DNA of 64,000 nt from Roseateles depolymerans (GCF_003387155.1 NZ_QUMT01000002.1:1183694-1247693), one strand, 5' to 3'. Counted from the first letter of the stretch, positions 18,567 to 30,914 are shown. Numbers and translations are program-made. Notes: a model not told the origin generated them from the letters alone.

Positions 18567-18580
18567 TTGATATCGCGCAA
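18567..18580. promoter_or_regulatory. candidate FNR/DNR-type box
   Basis: The sequence TTGATATCGCGCAA matches the FNR consensus (TTGAT, four bases, ATCAA) perfectly in one half and at three of five positions in the other. It lies between the divergent ATPase operon and the Bug gene, about 55 bp before the small gene's start, where an activator site would be expected. Confidence 0.35.
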
Positions 18581-18664
18581 ACTTGCTCCCGTCGCAGCGA
18601 GCGGTGCCACCAGCCTCCAAGCGGGCATCGACCGACAAGCGCCGCCCTCGGCACACAAGAACAG

Positions 18665-19777
18665 ATGGAGACCGCATTGACCCCCGTGACTCCCCCCTTG
18701 CGTCGCAGACACGCCCTGCGGCAAACGGCTCAGGCGCTGGGCGTGCTGGCCGCAGCGACGGCCCTGGGTCCAGTTGCGCTGTCGACGGCCAGCGCTCAAT
18801 CCCAAACCAGCGGCGCCGCCGCCAGCAATGCCACCGGCAATGCCGCCAGCAGCGTCGCCACCCGCAGCGCCACCGACTGGCCCACCCGGCCCGTGCGCAT
18901 CCTCACCCCCTTCCCGCCCGGCGCCGGCCCTGAGACCGTGGCGCGCATGGTGGCCGAGAAGCTCCAGAAAAAATGGGGCAAGCCAGTCATCGTGGAAAAC
19001 AAGCCGGGCGCCAATGGCTTCCTGGCCATCGATGCCTTCAAGCGAGGCGCGCAGGACGGCCACGACCTGATCCAGCTGGACAACGTGCACCTGGTGGTCT
19101 ACCCGCATCTGTTCAAGAAACTGCCCTATGACCCGGTGAAGGATTTCGACCCCCTCACGCCCCTGTTCCGCACCTACTTCTTTGTCGGCGTTGCCGCCTC
19201 CAGCAAGTACAAGACGGTCGCAGACCTCGTGGCCGAAGCCAAGGCCCGTCCCGGCGCGCTGAACTACGGTTCATGGTCGGTGGGCAATGCGGTGCATCTG
19301 GGCGCCGCCCAGCTGGAGGCCTTGACCCACACGCAGATGCAGCATGTCGTCTACAAGGACACCTCCATGCTTTACGCCGCCGTGGCCAGCGGCGAGCTGG
19401 ACTTCGCGCTCGGGTCCATGGCCACGGCAGGGCCGCTGCAAAGAGCGGGCCGCATCCGCTTCATTGCCGTGGCCGCGCCGCATCGCCTCCCCGCTTTCCC
19501 GGACCTGCCGACCGTTGCCGAGTCCGGCGGTCCGGCCGGTTATGAGGTGACCGGCTGGACCACCCTGGCGGCCCCGCGCCATCTGCCCAAGGCGGTGGCG
19601 GACAAAATCCAGCGCGACATCGAAGCCGCGCTGGACGAGCCGGACCTGCGGCAGCGTTATGCCACCTTCGGCTATGAGCCATTTCCGGTAACGCGAGATC
19701 CATTCAGCCGCTTCATGGCGGCCGAATCATCCAAGTACGCGGACATCGTCAAGCGCTTGAACATCGCGCTGGATTGA
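18665..19777 (+). CDS. Bug/TctC-family periplasmic solute-binding protein
   Basis: The protein has 370 residues with a twin-arginine-like basic start (PLRRRHALRQTAQALG) and a signal region ending near STASAQ. The binding domain has the family opening WPTRPVRILTPFPPGAGPETVAR and the conserved segments IVENKPGANGFLAIDAF, LNYGSWSVGNAVHL and FPDLPTVAESG. Proteins of this very large Burkholderiales family bind carboxylates for tripartite tricarboxylate transporters or for sensing. No TctA or TctB membrane genes are nearby, so it is an orphan receptor whose ligand is unknown. Confidence 0.88.
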   Translation: METALTPVTPPLRRRHALRQTAQALGVLAAATALGPVALSTASAQSQTSGAAASNATGNAASSVATRSATDWPTRPVRILTPFPPGAGPETVARMVAEKLQKKWGKPVIVENKPGANGFLAIDAFKRGAQDGHDLIQLDNVHLVVYPHLFKKLPYDPVKDFDPLTPLFRTYFFVGVAASSKYKTVADLVAEAKARPGALNYGSWSVGNAVHLGAAQLEALTHTQMQHVVYKDTSMLYAAVASGELDFALGSMATAGPLQRAGRIRFIAVAAPHRLPAFPDLPTVAESGGPAGYEVTGWTTLAAPRHLPKAVADKIQRDIEAALDEPDLRQRYATFGYEPFPVTRDPFSRFMAAESSKYADIVKRLNIALD

Positions 19778-19813
19778 CCCCGTCGCCGCTTGCGCCGCTT
19801 GCGCTGCTGGCAA

Positions 19814-21559
19814 TCAGGCAGGCTCAAGGGCCCTTGTGGGACGCGCGGCGACATCGCGAGCATGCGTCTGTGCCGCGGGCCGGACTGAGTGCGCCGCATG
19901 CGCCGTATGCGCCGTATGTGCCGTATGCGCCGAACGGGCCGACAGCGCCGACAGAACCGACTGCGCGGATGGAGCGGAGTGATCCGATGGTGCCGTCGGC
20001 GCCGGATGACCGTCCGACTTGAACACGTTGATCGCCTCACTCAGCCGCCCGGCGCGCGTCTGCAGCCCGTTGGCCGCTTCAGCGGACGCCGCCACCAGCT
20101 GGGTGTTCTGCTGAGTGGCGTGATCCAGCGCGGAGACGGCCTGCGTGACCTGGTCGATGCCCAGCAACTGCTCGGCAGACGCACGGCTGATCTGCTCGAT
20201 GAGCGTATTGACCTCCCCCACCTTACCGACGATCGCGGCCATCGACTGGCCCGCATCATCCACCAGGGCGCTGCCCACACTCACCCGCTCAACGCTGTCC
20301 TGGATCAGCTGCTTGATCTCACGGGCGGCGGAAGCTGAACGCTGGGCCAGGCTGCGCACCTCGCCCGCCACCACCGCAAAGCCACGGCCCTGCTCGCCGG
20401 CACGGGCAGCCTCGACCGCCGCATTCAGCGCCAGGATGTTGGTCTGGAAGGCGATACCGTCGATCACACCGATGATGTCGGCAATGCGCTTGGAGCTGGC
20501 GCTGATCTGATGCATGGTGTCCACCACGCGCTGCACGACCTCCCCGCCTTTGGAAGCGGCGTCGTGGGCATCCCCCGCCAACGAGGCGGCGGCCCGCGCC
20601 GTGTCCGAGTTGGCCCGCACGGCCACTGTCATCTCGCTCATGGAGCTGGCGGTCTGCTGCAGCCGCTCGGACGCCTGTTCGGTCCGCTCGCTCAGCTCCC
20701 GGTTGCCCGCAGCGAATTCCTCGCTGGCCTGACGCACCCCGTGCACCTGCTCGCCCACGTCATCCACCAGGCTTCTCAGGTTGAGGCCGGACTGGTTGAC
20801 CGCCCGCATGAGCATGCCGATTTCATCCACCCGGTTCAGATGCAGGTTCTGCCCGGCCTGCCCGGCCGCCACAGCCTGTGCCTGGGCCAGCACCGCTTTC
20901 AGCGGCCCGACGATCTGCTGCTCCACCAGCCAGCACTTGAGCACCGACCCCACCAGCATCAGGCCGGCAATGATCCCCAGCTCTTTCGCATCGAGCCCCG
21001 CCAGCACGCCGCCGATCATGGCCAGCGCGACCACGCCGAAGATGGCCAGGCGCAGGCGCCAGCTCAGCGGCATCGTCTGCCCGAGGGAGCGCCAGGCGGA
21101 CCACCCACCGTGAACGATCAGCCCGCGGTGAAAGCGGCGGCTGCCCGCGCGCTGGTCCCGGAATGCCGCATAGGCCTGTTCCGCCGCCTGCACTTCCTCT
21201 CGGGAAGGCTGGGTTCTCACCGACATGTAGCCGACCACTCGGCCTTCGCGCACCACTGGCGTGGCATTGGCGCGGACCCAGTAGTGGTCGCCGTCCTTGC
21301 GGCGATTCTTGACCAGGCTGGTCCAGGACATGCCCGCCTTGAGCGTCGCCCACATGTCGGCAAACGCCTCCTTGGGCATGTCGGGATGGCGCACGAGGTT
21401 GTGCGGCTGGCCCATGAGTTCTTCGGGGGTGAAGCCGCTCACCTGAATGAAGGCTTCATTCGCATACGTCAGGTAGCTGTCCTTGTCCGTACTGGACATC
21501 AGGGTCGCGCCCTCAGGAAAGGTGTATTCGCGCTGCGTAACCGGCAGATTGCTTCGCAT
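19814..21559 (-). CDS. PAS-domain chemoreceptor (Aer-like methyl-accepting protein)
   Basis: The protein has 581 residues. An N-terminal PAS domain (about 10-115) has the Aer-type sequence [19 protein letters not shown]. Two membrane segments follow (about 170-215), then HAMP and a cytoplasmic signalling coiled coil with the hairpin tip [20 protein letters not shown]. Aer-type PAS domains bind FAD and report redox or energy state. The last 60 residues are an Ala/Ser/His-rich tail ([15 protein letters not shown]) encoded by a 9-bp tandem repeat. There is no NWETF-type pentapeptide for CheR/CheB. No chemotaxis operon is adjacent. Confidence 0.9.
   Translation of the reverse strand: MRSNLPVTQREYTFPEGATLMSSTDKDSYLTYANEAFIQVSGFTPEELMGQPHNLVRHPDMPKEAFADMWATLKAGMSWTSLVKNRRKDGDHYWVRANATPVVREGRVVGYMSVRTQPSREEVQAAEQAYAAFRDQRAGSRRFHRGLIVHGGWSAWRSLGQTMPLSWRLRLAIFGVVALAMIGGVLAGLDAKELGIIAGLMLVGSVLKCWLVEQQIVGPLKAVLAQAQAVAAGQAGQNLHLNRVDEIGMLMRAVNQSGLNLRSLVDDVGEQVHGVRQASEEFAAGNRELSERTEQASERLQQTASSMSEMTVAVRANSDTARAAASLAGDAHDAASKGGEVVQRVVDTMHQISASSKRIADIIGVIDGIAFQTNILALNAAVEAARAGEQGRGFAVVAGEVRSLAQRSASAAREIKQLIQDSVERVSVGSALVDDAGQSMAAIVGKVGEVNTLIEQISRASAEQLLGIDQVTQAVSALDHATQQNTQLVAASAEAANGLQTRAGRLSEAINVFKSDGHPAPTAPSDHSAPSAQSVLSALSARSAHTAHTAHTAHAAHSVRPAAQTHARDVAARPTRALEPA
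19890..19952. repeat. 9-bp tandem repeat, about 7 units
   Basis: Seven imperfect units of TGCGCCGTA encode the Thr-Ala-His tail of the chemoreceptor on the minus strand. The unit is a multiple of three, so changes in copy number would keep the frame. Confidence 0.8.
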
Positions 21560-21757
21560 CGGGACCTCCAGCTTGTGGTGGGCAGAGACTAGGGAATCCC
21601 CCTTGCCAGTTCAATGTCCCTGCAAAATCATCCCGTGACGCTTCGCACTGAAAAACAGCGTTGATTTCGGATGACCGCCGAATGACGCGATTTGCAATGA
21701 TGCCGATGGGCACTGCGTTTGCCGTTTGACTCAGTTCCATTCAGAAGGGTGTTCGTG

Positions 21758-21976
21758 ATGTCCCAAATCCCTGCTCCCGACAAGCCCAAAGGGTCTCCAT
21801 TGCCTGAACCAACGGGCGTGGCCAAGCCCAATGCCGGCCATCCCGCAGCTGTGCCGGACCATGCGTTTGAAGAATCCATTGCTGGAGAAGAAGATCCCGG
21901 CGCCAGCCTCGACAACAATGCCAACGGGGTACCGCCGCCCCAGCGCCCGCAGAGCCGCTCCGGCTCGCCGCGCTGA
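21758..21976 (+). CDS. small Pro-rich hypothetical protein
   Basis: This 72-aa polar protein has no signal peptide or membrane segment. It is rich in Pro, Asn and acidic residues (FEESIAGEEDPGASLDNNANG). AGAAGGG precedes the ATG at 21758. I do not recognise a family. It is followed 18 bp later by another small polar protein on the same strand, suggesting a two-gene unit. Confidence 0.6.
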   Translation: MSQIPAPDKPKGSPLPEPTGVAKPNAGHPAAVPDHAFEESIAGEEDPGASLDNNANGVPPPQRPQSRSGSPR

Positions 21977-21994
21977 ACGTCATCAGGAGCCGCC

Positions 21995-22177
21995 ATGAAA
22001 GACACTGCCAGCGACACCCGCAATCCTGACCCCCACCGCGTCAACGTGACCGACGATGAAGAGCGGACCGAGCCCGGCGACGGCATGGGCGTGGCCCATG
22101 ACCTGGTCCAGCCGGCCGTCGACGATGTGGGCACCAGTGCCCGTCGCGTGGAGGAGTGGCTGCAGCAGCACCGCTGA
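21995..22177 (+). CDS. small acidic hypothetical protein
   Basis: The product has 60 residues. The N-terminal half is charged and disordered in appearance (TDDEERTEPGDGMG), and the C-terminal half is helix-like (AVDDVGTSARRVEEWLQQ). AGGAG precedes the start at the right distance. The family is unknown; it probably shares a transcript with the preceding 72-aa gene. Confidence 0.65.
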   Translation: MKDTASDTRNPDPHRVNVTDDEERTEPGDGMGVAHDLVQPAVDDVGTSARRVEEWLQQHR

Positions 22178-22240
22178 TCGGGCACATGCCTTGCCACCTC
22201 CCGGCAGCGCCAACGTCGGCAAAGCCAGGAGTGTCCCAGC

Positions 22241-23110
22241 ATGGATGCAGCGTCCAGATCTTCCCCCGCGACCCCGTCGTCGCCCTCATCCCCGACTTCC
22301 CTCTCCCCCTCTCCCTTCCCCACCCCAGCGGCAACGGATACAGCCTCCGGCCTGCCGCTGGCAGCGTCCAGCTGCGCCACCGCCGCGCCCTGCCTCGGTG
22401 ATGCGCTGGCGGCGGATGTCTGCCGCGCCCATGAAGCGGGGCTCGGCACCGATAGCCTGCAAGATCCATTGACCGGCGTACGTCGCCGCACGATGCTCAT
22501 CGCCGGCAGCGCCTGTGCCGCCGGCTCCGGGTTCGCCCTGGAGGCCCAGGCCCAGGTTCCCAACCCCCGTCCGCCCGCTTCGCAGGAGGCCCTCATGGCC
22601 ACGTCCCAGGTCACCCTGACCGTCAACGGCCAGAGCCAGACGCTCTCGCTGGACAACCGCACCTCGCTGCTCGACGCCCTGCGCGAGCACCTTCGTCTGA
22701 CCGGCACCAAGAAAGGCTGTGACCACGGCCAATGCGGCGCCTGCACGGTGCTGCTGGACGGCCGCCGCATCAATTCGTGCTTGACACTGGCCGTGCTGCA
22801 TGACGGCGCCCAGGTCACCACCATCGAAGGTCTGGGCACGCCGGAGAAGCTGCATCCGCTGCAGGCTGCCTTCATCAAGCATGACGGCTACCAATGCGGC
22901 TACTGCACGCCGGGCCAGATCTGCTCGGCCACTGCCGTGCTGGACGAGCTCAAGGCCGGCATGCCCAGCCATGTCAGCGCCGACCTGAACGTGCGCCCGC
23001 TGCTGTCCGCCGAGGAACTGCGCGAACGCATGAGCGGCAACATCTGCCGCTGCGGGGCCTATTCCAACATCATTGACGCGATCACCGAAGTCGCCGGGAG
23101 GCCCGCATGA
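22241..23110 (+). CDS. paoA: aldehyde oxidoreductase iron-sulfur subunit PaoA
   Basis: The protein has 289 residues. Two [2Fe-2S] domains are complete: plant-type Cys160, 165, 168 and 180 ([11 protein letters not shown]), and the helical domain Cys219, 222, 269 and 271 (CGYC, CRCG). A Tat-type signal [15 protein letters not shown] begins at residue 81, preceded by an unusually long Ser/Pro-rich leader. In E. coli PaoA the corresponding signal begins near residue 25. Either the leader is translated or the true start is a TTG at residue 77. The periplasmic PaoABC complex oxidises aldehydes to acids. Its stop overlaps paoB by four bases. Confidence 0.92.
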   Translation: MDAASRSSPATPSSPSSPTSLSPSPFPTPAATDTASGLPLAASSCATAAPCLGDALAADVCRAHEAGLGTDSLQDPLTGVRRRTMLIAGSACAAGSGFALEAQAQVPNPRPPASQEALMATSQVTLTVNGQSQTLSLDNRTSLLDALREHLRLTGTKKGCDHGQCGACTVLLDGRRINSCLTLAVLHDGAQVTTIEGLGTPEKLHPLQAAFIKHDGYQCGYCTPGQICSATAVLDELKAGMPSHVSADLNVRPLLSAEELRERMSGNICRCGAYSNIIDAITEVAGRPA

Positions 23111-24072
23111 AGCCCTTCACCCTGGAACGGCCGGAGACTCCGGCCCAGGCCGCCGCCGCCGCGGCCCGGCAGCCCGGTGCCCGCTTCATTGCCGGCGGCA
23201 CCAACCTGCTGGACCTGATGAAGCTGCAGGTGGAGACGCCCACCCATCTCATCGATGTGAACCGCCTCGCGCTGGACCGCATCGAGCCGACGCAGGAAGG
23301 CGGGCTGCGCATCGGCGCGCTGGTGCGCAACAGCGACCTGGCGGCCGACCCTCGCGTGCGTCGCGATTACGGCGTGCTCTCCCGCGCGGTGCTGGCCGGC
23401 GCTTCCGGTCAGCTGCGCAACCGGGCCACCACCGCCGGCAACCTGCTGCAGCGCACCCGCTGCCCGTATTTCTACGACACCCAGCAGGCCTGCAACAAGC
23501 GCCAGCCGGGCAGCGGCTGCAGCGCCATCGACGGCCGCAGCCGCCAGCTGGGCATCGTGGGCGTGAGCAACGCCTGCATCGCCACCTATCCGGGCGACAT
23601 GGCCGTCGCCATGCGCACCCTGGATGCCGTGGTGGAAACCGTGCGGCCCGACGGCCAGACCCGTCGCATCCCCATCGCCGACTTCCACAAGCTGCCGGAG
23701 AACACGCCCCACATCGAGACCACGCTGAGCGCCGGAGAGCTGATCACCGCCGTCACGCTGCCGCGTCCGGTGCCCGGCGTGCACATCTATCACAAGGTGC
23801 GAGACCGGGCGTCCTACGCCTTCGCCCTGGTATCGGTAGCAGCCATCGTGCAGGGCAACGGCCGTGGACGCATCGCGGTGGGCGGCATCGCGCCCAAGCC
23901 CTGGCGGATGGACGCGGCCGATGCCGCCATGCCCCAAGGCTCCCAGGCCATCGCGGCCCGCCTGCTGGCGGACGCCCATCCCACATCGGACAACGCTTTC
24001 AAGATCCCGCTGGTGGAGCGAACCATCGCCGCCGCCCTGGATGAAGCCCGGCAAGCAAGGACACGCGCATGA
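23107..24072 (+). CDS. paoB: aldehyde oxidoreductase FAD subunit PaoB
   Basis: The protein has 321 residues of the CO-dehydrogenase/xanthine-dehydrogenase flavoprotein family. The FAD contacts are [13 protein letters not shown] (27-39) and the segment around [12 protein letters not shown] (108-119). The insert with Cys119, 129, 138 and 157 matches the extra [4Fe-4S] cluster known in E. coli PaoB. It overlaps paoA by ATGA and paoC by ATGA, so the three subunits are translationally coupled in stoichiometric order. Confidence 0.93.
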   Translation: MKPFTLERPETPAQAAAAAARQPGARFIAGGTNLLDLMKLQVETPTHLIDVNRLALDRIEPTQEGGLRIGALVRNSDLAADPRVRRDYGVLSRAVLAGASGQLRNRATTAGNLLQRTRCPYFYDTQQACNKRQPGSGCSAIDGRSRQLGIVGVSNACIATYPGDMAVAMRTLDAVVETVRPDGQTRRIPIADFHKLPENTPHIETTLSAGELITAVTLPRPVPGVHIYHKVRDRASYAFALVSVAAIVQGNGRGRIAVGGIAPKPWRMDAADAAMPQGSQAIAARLLADAHPTSDNAFKIPLVERTIAAALDEARQARTRA

Positions 24073-26273
24073 AGTTCGACCGCCCCGCGACCCAGAACCC
24101 CATCGATCAGCTGCGTGTGGTTGGCAAGCCGACCGACCGGATCGATGGCCCCCGCAAGACCACCGGCACCGCGCCGTATGCCTACGAACGCCATGACGTG
24201 GCGCCGCAAGCCGCTTATGGCGTGATCGTGGGCGCCGGCATCGGCAAGGGCACGATCCGCCGCATGGACACCCAGGCGGCCGAGGCCGCTCCCGGCGTAC
24301 TGGCCGTGGTCACCGCCAGCAATGCCGGCAAGCTCGGCAAGGGCAAGTTCAACACGGCCCATCTGCTGGCCGGCCCCAAGGTCGAGCACTACCACCAGGC
24401 CGTGGCCGTGGTGGTGGCCGAGACCTTCGAGCAGGCCCGCGCCGCCGCCGAACTGGTGAAGGTGGACTACCAGGCCGAGCCTGGTGCCTACAGCCTGGCC
24501 AAGGCGATGGACAGCGCCAAGCCGCCCAAGGGCGATGAGCAGACGCCGCCCGAGACCAAGGTCGGTGATTTCGACTCAGCCTTCAGCCAGGCCGCGGTGA
24601 AGCTGGACCACACCTACACGACGCCGGACCAGTCCCACGCCATGATGGAGCCGCATGCGTCGCTGGCCATGTGGGAAGGCGACAAGCTCACCGTGTGGAC
24701 CTCCAACCAGATGATCGACTGGGGACGGGGCGACCTGTCCAAGACGCTCAACCTGCCCAAGGACAAGGTGCGCTTGATCTCGCCCTTCATCGGTGGCGGT
24801 TTTGGCGGCAAGCTCTTCCTGCGCGCGGATGCGGTCATGGCCGCACTCGGCGCCAAGGCGATCGGCCGTCCGGTGAAGGTGGCGCTGCAGCGTCCGCTGA
24901 TCATGAACAACGCAACGCACCGCCCCGCCACCATCCAGCGCATCCGCATCGGTTGCGGCAAGGATGGCCGCATCAGCGCCATCGCCCATGAAAGCTGGTC
25001 CGGCGACCTGGAAGGCGGACAGCCTGAAACCGCGGTGGCCCAGACCCGGCTGCTCTATGCCGGCGCCAACCGCTATTCGGCGATGAAGCTGGCGGTGCTG
25101 GACCTGCCCGAAGGCAATGCCATGCGAGCCCCGGGCGAAGCGCCCGGCCTGATGGCGCTGGAGATCGCCATCGACGAGATGGCGGAGCAGGCGCAGCTCG
25201 ATCCGGTGGAATTCCGCATCCTCAACGACACCCAGGTCGACCCGGAAAAACCGGAGCGTCCGTTCTCACAGCGCCGTCTGGTGGACTGCCTGCGCACGGG
25301 GGCCGAGAAGTTTGGCTGGCAGCAGCGCACCAAGCCGGGACAGCGCCGCGAAGGCCACTGGCTGATCGGCATGGGCGTGGCCTCGGCCTTCCGCAACAAC
25401 CTGGTGATGAAGTCGGCGGCACGGGTGCGGCTGGACCAGCGCGGCGTGGTCACGGTGGAAACCGACATGACCGACATCGGCACCGGCACCTACACCATCG
25501 TGGCGCAGACCGCCGCGGAGATGATGGGCGTCGGCCTGGACAAGGTGGTGGTGCGGCTGGGCGACTCCAACCTGCCCGTCTCCTGCGGCTCGGGCGGCCA
25601 GTGGGGCGGCAACAGCTCCACCGCAGGCGTGTACGCGGCCTGCATGCAACTGCGCGAGATCATTGCGCGCAAGCAGGGCATGGACCCGGAGAAGGCGGTG
25701 TTTGCCGACGGCGCGGTGCGCGAGGGCGGCAAGTCGGTAACCCTGGGCGATGCGGCCGGCCATGAAGGCCTGGTGGCCGAGGACAAGATGGAGTACGGAG
25801 ACCTGGACAAGAAGTACCAGCAATCCACCTTCGGCGGCCATTTTGTCGAGGTGGCGGTGAACGCCTTCACCGGTGAGATCCGCGTGCGGCGCATGCTGGC
25901 CGTCTGCGCTGCCGGCCGGATTCTCAACCCCAAGGCCGCCCGCAGCCAGGTGATCGGTGCGATGACGATGGGCGTCGGCGCGGCGTTGATGGAAGAGCTG
26001 CAGGTGGACGAGAAGCGCGGCTTCTTCGTCAACCACGACCTGGCGGGCTACGAGGTGCCGGTGCATGCCGACATTCCCCACCAGGACGTGATCTTCCTCG
26101 ACGAGACCGATCCGATCTCCTCCCCGATGAAGGCCAAGGGCGTGGGCGAGCTGGGCATCTGCGGCGTCGGCGCCGCGGTGGCCAACGCCATCTACAACGC
26201 CACCGGCGTGCGGGTGCGGGAGTACCCGGTCACCCTGGACAAGCTGCTGGCGAAGATGCCGCGCGTGGCTTGA
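24069..26273 (+). CDS. paoC: aldehyde oxidoreductase molybdenum subunit PaoC
   Basis: The large subunit has 734 residues. It has the molybdopterin-binding segments FIGGGFGGK and MRAPGEAPG, the MCD-type contact region around [12 protein letters not shown], and the catalytic Glu694 in KGVGELG. This closely matches E692 of E. coli PaoC, which carries molybdopterin cytosine dinucleotide. No paoD-like chaperone (XdhC/MocA family) follows; instead the convergent hybrid kinase begins 5 bp later. Cofactor insertion must therefore depend on genes elsewhere. moaE lies 6 kb away. Confidence 0.93.
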   Translation: MKFDRPATQNPIDQLRVVGKPTDRIDGPRKTTGTAPYAYERHDVAPQAAYGVIVGAGIGKGTIRRMDTQAAEAAPGVLAVVTASNAGKLGKGKFNTAHLLAGPKVEHYHQAVAVVVAETFEQARAAAELVKVDYQAEPGAYSLAKAMDSAKPPKGDEQTPPETKVGDFDSAFSQAAVKLDHTYTTPDQSHAMMEPHASLAMWEGDKLTVWTSNQMIDWGRGDLSKTLNLPKDKVRLISPFIGGGFGGKLFLRADAVMAALGAKAIGRPVKVALQRPLIMNNATHRPATIQRIRIGCGKDGRISAIAHESWSGDLEGGQPETAVAQTRLLYAGANRYSAMKLAVLDLPEGNAMRAPGEAPGLMALEIAIDEMAEQAQLDPVEFRILNDTQVDPEKPERPFSQRRLVDCLRTGAEKFGWQQRTKPGQRREGHWLIGMGVASAFRNNLVMKSAARVRLDQRGVVTVETDMTDIGTGTYTIVAQTAAEMMGVGLDKVVVRLGDSNLPVSCGSGGQWGGNSSTAGVYAACMQLREIIARKQGMDPEKAVFADGAVREGGKSVTLGDAAGHEGLVAEDKMEYGDLDKKYQQSTFGGHFVEVAVNAFTGEIRVRRMLAVCAAGRILNPKAARSQVIGAMTMGVGAALMEELQVDEKRGFFVNHDLAGYEVPVHADIPHQDVIFLDETDPISSPMKAKGVGELGICGVGAAVANAIYNATGVRVREYPVTLDKLLAKMPRVA

Positions 26274-26277
26274 GCGC

Positions 26278-28560
<2,283 letters not shown>

Positions 28561-28681
28561 CGACGGATTCTAGAGGCCGGTCGATTCTTTGCCTGGCCCG
28601 GCGGCAGTGGGATAAACGCGAAAGCGGATCGTGAATCGCCCTTTGCGTGCAGTCGCTCTTCATTGCCGACCTTCCGTCGAG

Positions 28682-28697
28682 ATGACAAAACGGTAAG
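28682..28697. promoter_or_regulatory. candidate CusR/HprR-type operator
   Basis: ATGACAAAACGGTAAG lies 35 bp before the start of the orphan regulator. Its left half equals the CusR half-site ATGACAA, and 12 of 16 positions agree with the HprR box as I remember it. Autoregulation is a reasonable inference. Confidence 0.35.
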
Positions 28698-28732
28698 CCA
28701 ATGTCAGCAGTCGTTTGTGCAGAATGGGGATC

Positions 28733-29422
28733 ATGAAGCTTTTGCTGGTGGAAGACGAAATCAAGCTGGCCGACTACCTGCGCCATGGTCTGACGCAGGA
28801 AGGCTTCATCGTGGACGTTGCCAACGACGGCATGCAGGGGCTGCATCAAGCCTGCGAAGGCCAGTACGACCTGATGGTGCTGGACGGCATGTTGCCCGGC
28901 CTGGACGGCCTGGCCGTACTGGCCGCCCTGCGGCAGCACAAGCAGACGCAATCCCTGCCAGTGCTCATGCTCACCGCACGCGGCGATGTGGAAGACCGGG
29001 TCAAGGGGCTGCAATCCGGCGCCGACGACTATCTGGTCAAGCCCTTTGCCTTCTCAGAACTGGTGGCGCGACTGCATGTGCTGATGCGCCGCAGCCAGGG
29101 GCAGCACGGCGGGGACGCCACCGTGCTCAAGCTGGGCGACCTGGAACTGGACCTGCTGCGCCGCAAGGCCCAGCGCCAGGGGCAGCGCCTGGACCTCACC
29201 GCCAAGGAATTCAGCCTGCTCACGCTGCTGCTGCGGCGCCAGGGGGAGGTGCTGTCCCGAACCGAGCTGGCTGAGCAGGTCTGGGACATGAATTTCGACA
29301 GCGAGACGAACGTGGTGGAAGTGGCCGTGCGGCGTTTGCGGACCAAGCTGGACCTGCCCTTTGACACGCCCCTGGTCCACACCGTGCGCGGCATGGGCTA
29401 CGTGCTGGAAATGCGCACCTGA
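28733..29422 (+). CDS. orphan OmpR-family response regulator (heavy-metal type)
   Basis: The protein has 229 residues. The receiver has E8/D9, D51 (VLDGMLPG, with Gly where Val is usual) and the Lys in VKPFAFSELVARL. The winged helix ends with QVWDMNFDSETNVVEV and RTKLDLPFD...VRGMGYVLEMR, characteristic of CusR/IrlR-like regulators. The start follows GGGGA. No sensor kinase of the matching class follows; the adjacent kinase is a divergent hybrid of another class. The orphan CusS-like kinase at 1.8 kb is a possible partner. Confidence 0.9.
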   Translation: MKLLLVEDEIKLADYLRHGLTQEGFIVDVANDGMQGLHQACEGQYDLMVLDGMLPGLDGLAVLAALRQHKQTQSLPVLMLTARGDVEDRVKGLQSGADDYLVKPFAFSELVARLHVLMRRSQGQHGGDATVLKLGDLELDLLRRKAQRQGQRLDLTAKEFSLLTLLLRRQGEVLSRTELAEQVWDMNFDSETNVVEVAVRRLRTKLDLPFDTPLVHTVRGMGYVLEMRT

Positions 29423-29770
29423 ATTCACGTCCAAAACTGTTTCGGACGTAGCGGCGTGTTCATTCAAAACCGCGCAGATCCCTGATTCCATCGGGCATCC
29501 ATCCCCCGGGAGGGGGAATGAAGCTGTTGCCATGAAATTGCAATCGGTTGCACGCAGTGTGTCCAGCTTGCAGGACACTTCTGCGGTCCGCTGCACATCT
29601 GCAGTGCGGTTGATCGCCTGTGCGACGCCGGGCACGTCGGTTGCTCAATGCCTCCGATGCCGAATTGCGGTTCAACTTTCCTGAAGTTGGGCATCGATGA
29701 AATCTCTCGTCCCTGGGAACGGGCACGCGGTTTGCCACTGCTCTTCCTTGGAACACGTTGGAGCGAATTC
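29423..29770. other. intergenic region with several inverted repeats
   Basis: No gene is supported in these 348 bp. They hold a stem ACGTCC-A-AAAC/GTTT-C-GGACGT at 29427-29449 just after the regulator's stop (no T-run), a stem GTGTCC/GGACAC at 29559-29578, and a TGCA-rich imperfect palindrome near 29590-29611. The crp-type gene promoter must lie here. A structured 5' leader is possible. Confidence 0.4.
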
Positions 29771-30559
29771 ATGGTCATGTCCTCTACAACAATCAGTGCG
29801 ACGGTCCCCCGTGGCAACTACCTCCTGGCCCAATGGCCGCAGGAGGAACTCGCTCGCGTGCTGCCCCATCTTGAAGCAGTGGAACTGCTCAAGGGCCGGG
29901 TGCTGTTTGAAGCCGGCGCTCCGTCGCCGCATGTTTTCTTTCCCGCCAGCTCCATCGTGTCGCTGATCTATACGACGCACGCCGGGGCCTCCTCGCAGGT
30001 CGCGATGATCGGTCCTGAGGGTCTGGTGGGCGTCTCGTCGCTGCTCGGCGGTGAATCTCCCGCCTCCCGCGCCGTGGTGCAGCGGGCCGGCCTGGCCTAT
30101 CGGCTGCGACTGAATGTGCTGAAGGAAGAATTCCTGCGTGGCGGTCTCGTCACGCATACCGTGCTGCGCTATGTGCAGTCCCAGATGACGCAGATGGCGC
30201 AGACGGCGGTGTGCAACCGCCATCACTCGCTGGAGCGTCAGCTGTGCCGGTGGCTGTTGCAGGTGCTGGATCGTCAGCATGGGCATCAGGAACTCTCTGT
30301 CACGCAGGAGCTGATCGCCAACATGCTGGGGGTGCGCCGCGAAGGGGTGACCGAAGCGGCACAACGCCTCCAGGCCGCCGGCCTGATCCGGTACACGCGA
30401 GGTCATATCGCGGTCCTGGATCGGCCGGGGCTGGAAGCACGGGCTTGCGAATGCTATGCCCTGCTGAAGCCGGACTTCCAGCGGCTGCTGCCTCAAGCTG
30501 TGACTGAAACTCACGCGACCACCTCTGCCGCCTTCGCGCCAGTTGCTGTCCAAGCCTGA
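29771..30559 (+). CDS. Crp/Fnr-family transcriptional regulator
   Basis: The protein has 262 residues. An N-terminal cyclic-nucleotide-binding-like beta roll has LLKGRVLFEAGAPSPHVFFP and a divergent pocket (IGPEGLVGVSSLLGG) lacking the cAMP-contact residues of CRP. A dimer helix (VLRYVQSQMTQMAQTAVCNRHHSLERQLCRW by position 140-170) precedes a C-terminal helix-turn-helix (TQELIANMLGVRREGVTEAAQRLQ). There is no N-terminal Fnr-type Cys cluster, so it is probably not an oxygen sensor with an iron-sulfur cluster. GGAG precedes the start. Its targets are not evident. Confidence 0.88.
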   Translation: MVMSSTTISATVPRGNYLLAQWPQEELARVLPHLEAVELLKGRVLFEAGAPSPHVFFPASSIVSLIYTTHAGASSQVAMIGPEGLVGVSSLLGGESPASRAVVQRAGLAYRLRLNVLKEEFLRGGLVTHTVLRYVQSQMTQMAQTAVCNRHHSLERQLCRWLLQVLDRQHGHQELSVTQELIANMLGVRREGVTEAAQRLQAAGLIRYTRGHIAVLDRPGLEARACECYALLKPDFQRLLPQAVTETHATTSAAFAPVAVQA

Positions 30560-30599
30560 GACGGAACCACTCCGTCACTTCAACAAACCCGTTCACTCC

Positions 30600-30630
30600 C
30601 AAAAACTGCAGCCACGCGGCTGCGGTTTTG
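30600..30630 (+). terminator. intrinsic terminator after the Crp/Fnr gene
   Basis: A 12-bp stem (AAAACTGCAGCC at 30602-30613, GGCTGCGGTTTT at 30618-30629) with a four-base loop and terminal A/T runs lies 40 bp after the stop. The A and T arms allow function in both directions. Confidence 0.75.
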
Positions 30631-30702
30631 GCGCGTGGAAAAAACGTGGCAAGAAAACGGCCGGTGCCTGAGCAACGTCCGCGGTCATTCCACATTCCAC
30701 GC

Positions 30703-30727
30703 AAAGAGGCCTGTAAGGGCCTTTTTT
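30703..30727 (+). terminator. second intrinsic terminator-like hairpin
   Basis: The stem AGGCC/GGCCT is flanked by AAAG and a run of six T. It lies 75 bp after the first terminator, and no gene is visible between them. Confidence 0.55.
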
Positions 30728-30788
30728 CATTGGCCTTGCGGCCGATGAATCGCGACCTTGTGGGTCACGGGTCCTACTGCCCTTCCCT

Positions 30789-30873
30789 GTGCCGGGCGAT
30801 CACCCCGAAAGGCCTTCACCCGGCACTGGAAGGACGGCTTGGGCAGGACCTCCGAAGACGTCCCGTCCAAGCC
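30789..30873 (-). terminator. hairpins downstream of the PEP-CTERM gene
   Basis: A perfect 8-bp inverted repeat (GTGCCGGG at 30789-30796, CCCGGCAC at 30819-30826) and a 14-bp stem with two mismatches (30836-30849 and 30860-30873) follow the PEP-CTERM stop on the minus strand. No T-run is present, so rho-independent termination is uncertain. Confidence 0.4.
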
Positions 30874-30914
30874 TTGCCACCACCAGGGCCGAAGCCCCGG
30901 AGGTTGCCGTCCGA

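Noticed and set aside
29532-29684. Possible 50-codon gene in the intergenic region
   Set aside because: The ATG lacks a clear ribosome site and the translated peptide has no pattern; the region consists mainly of inverted repeats.
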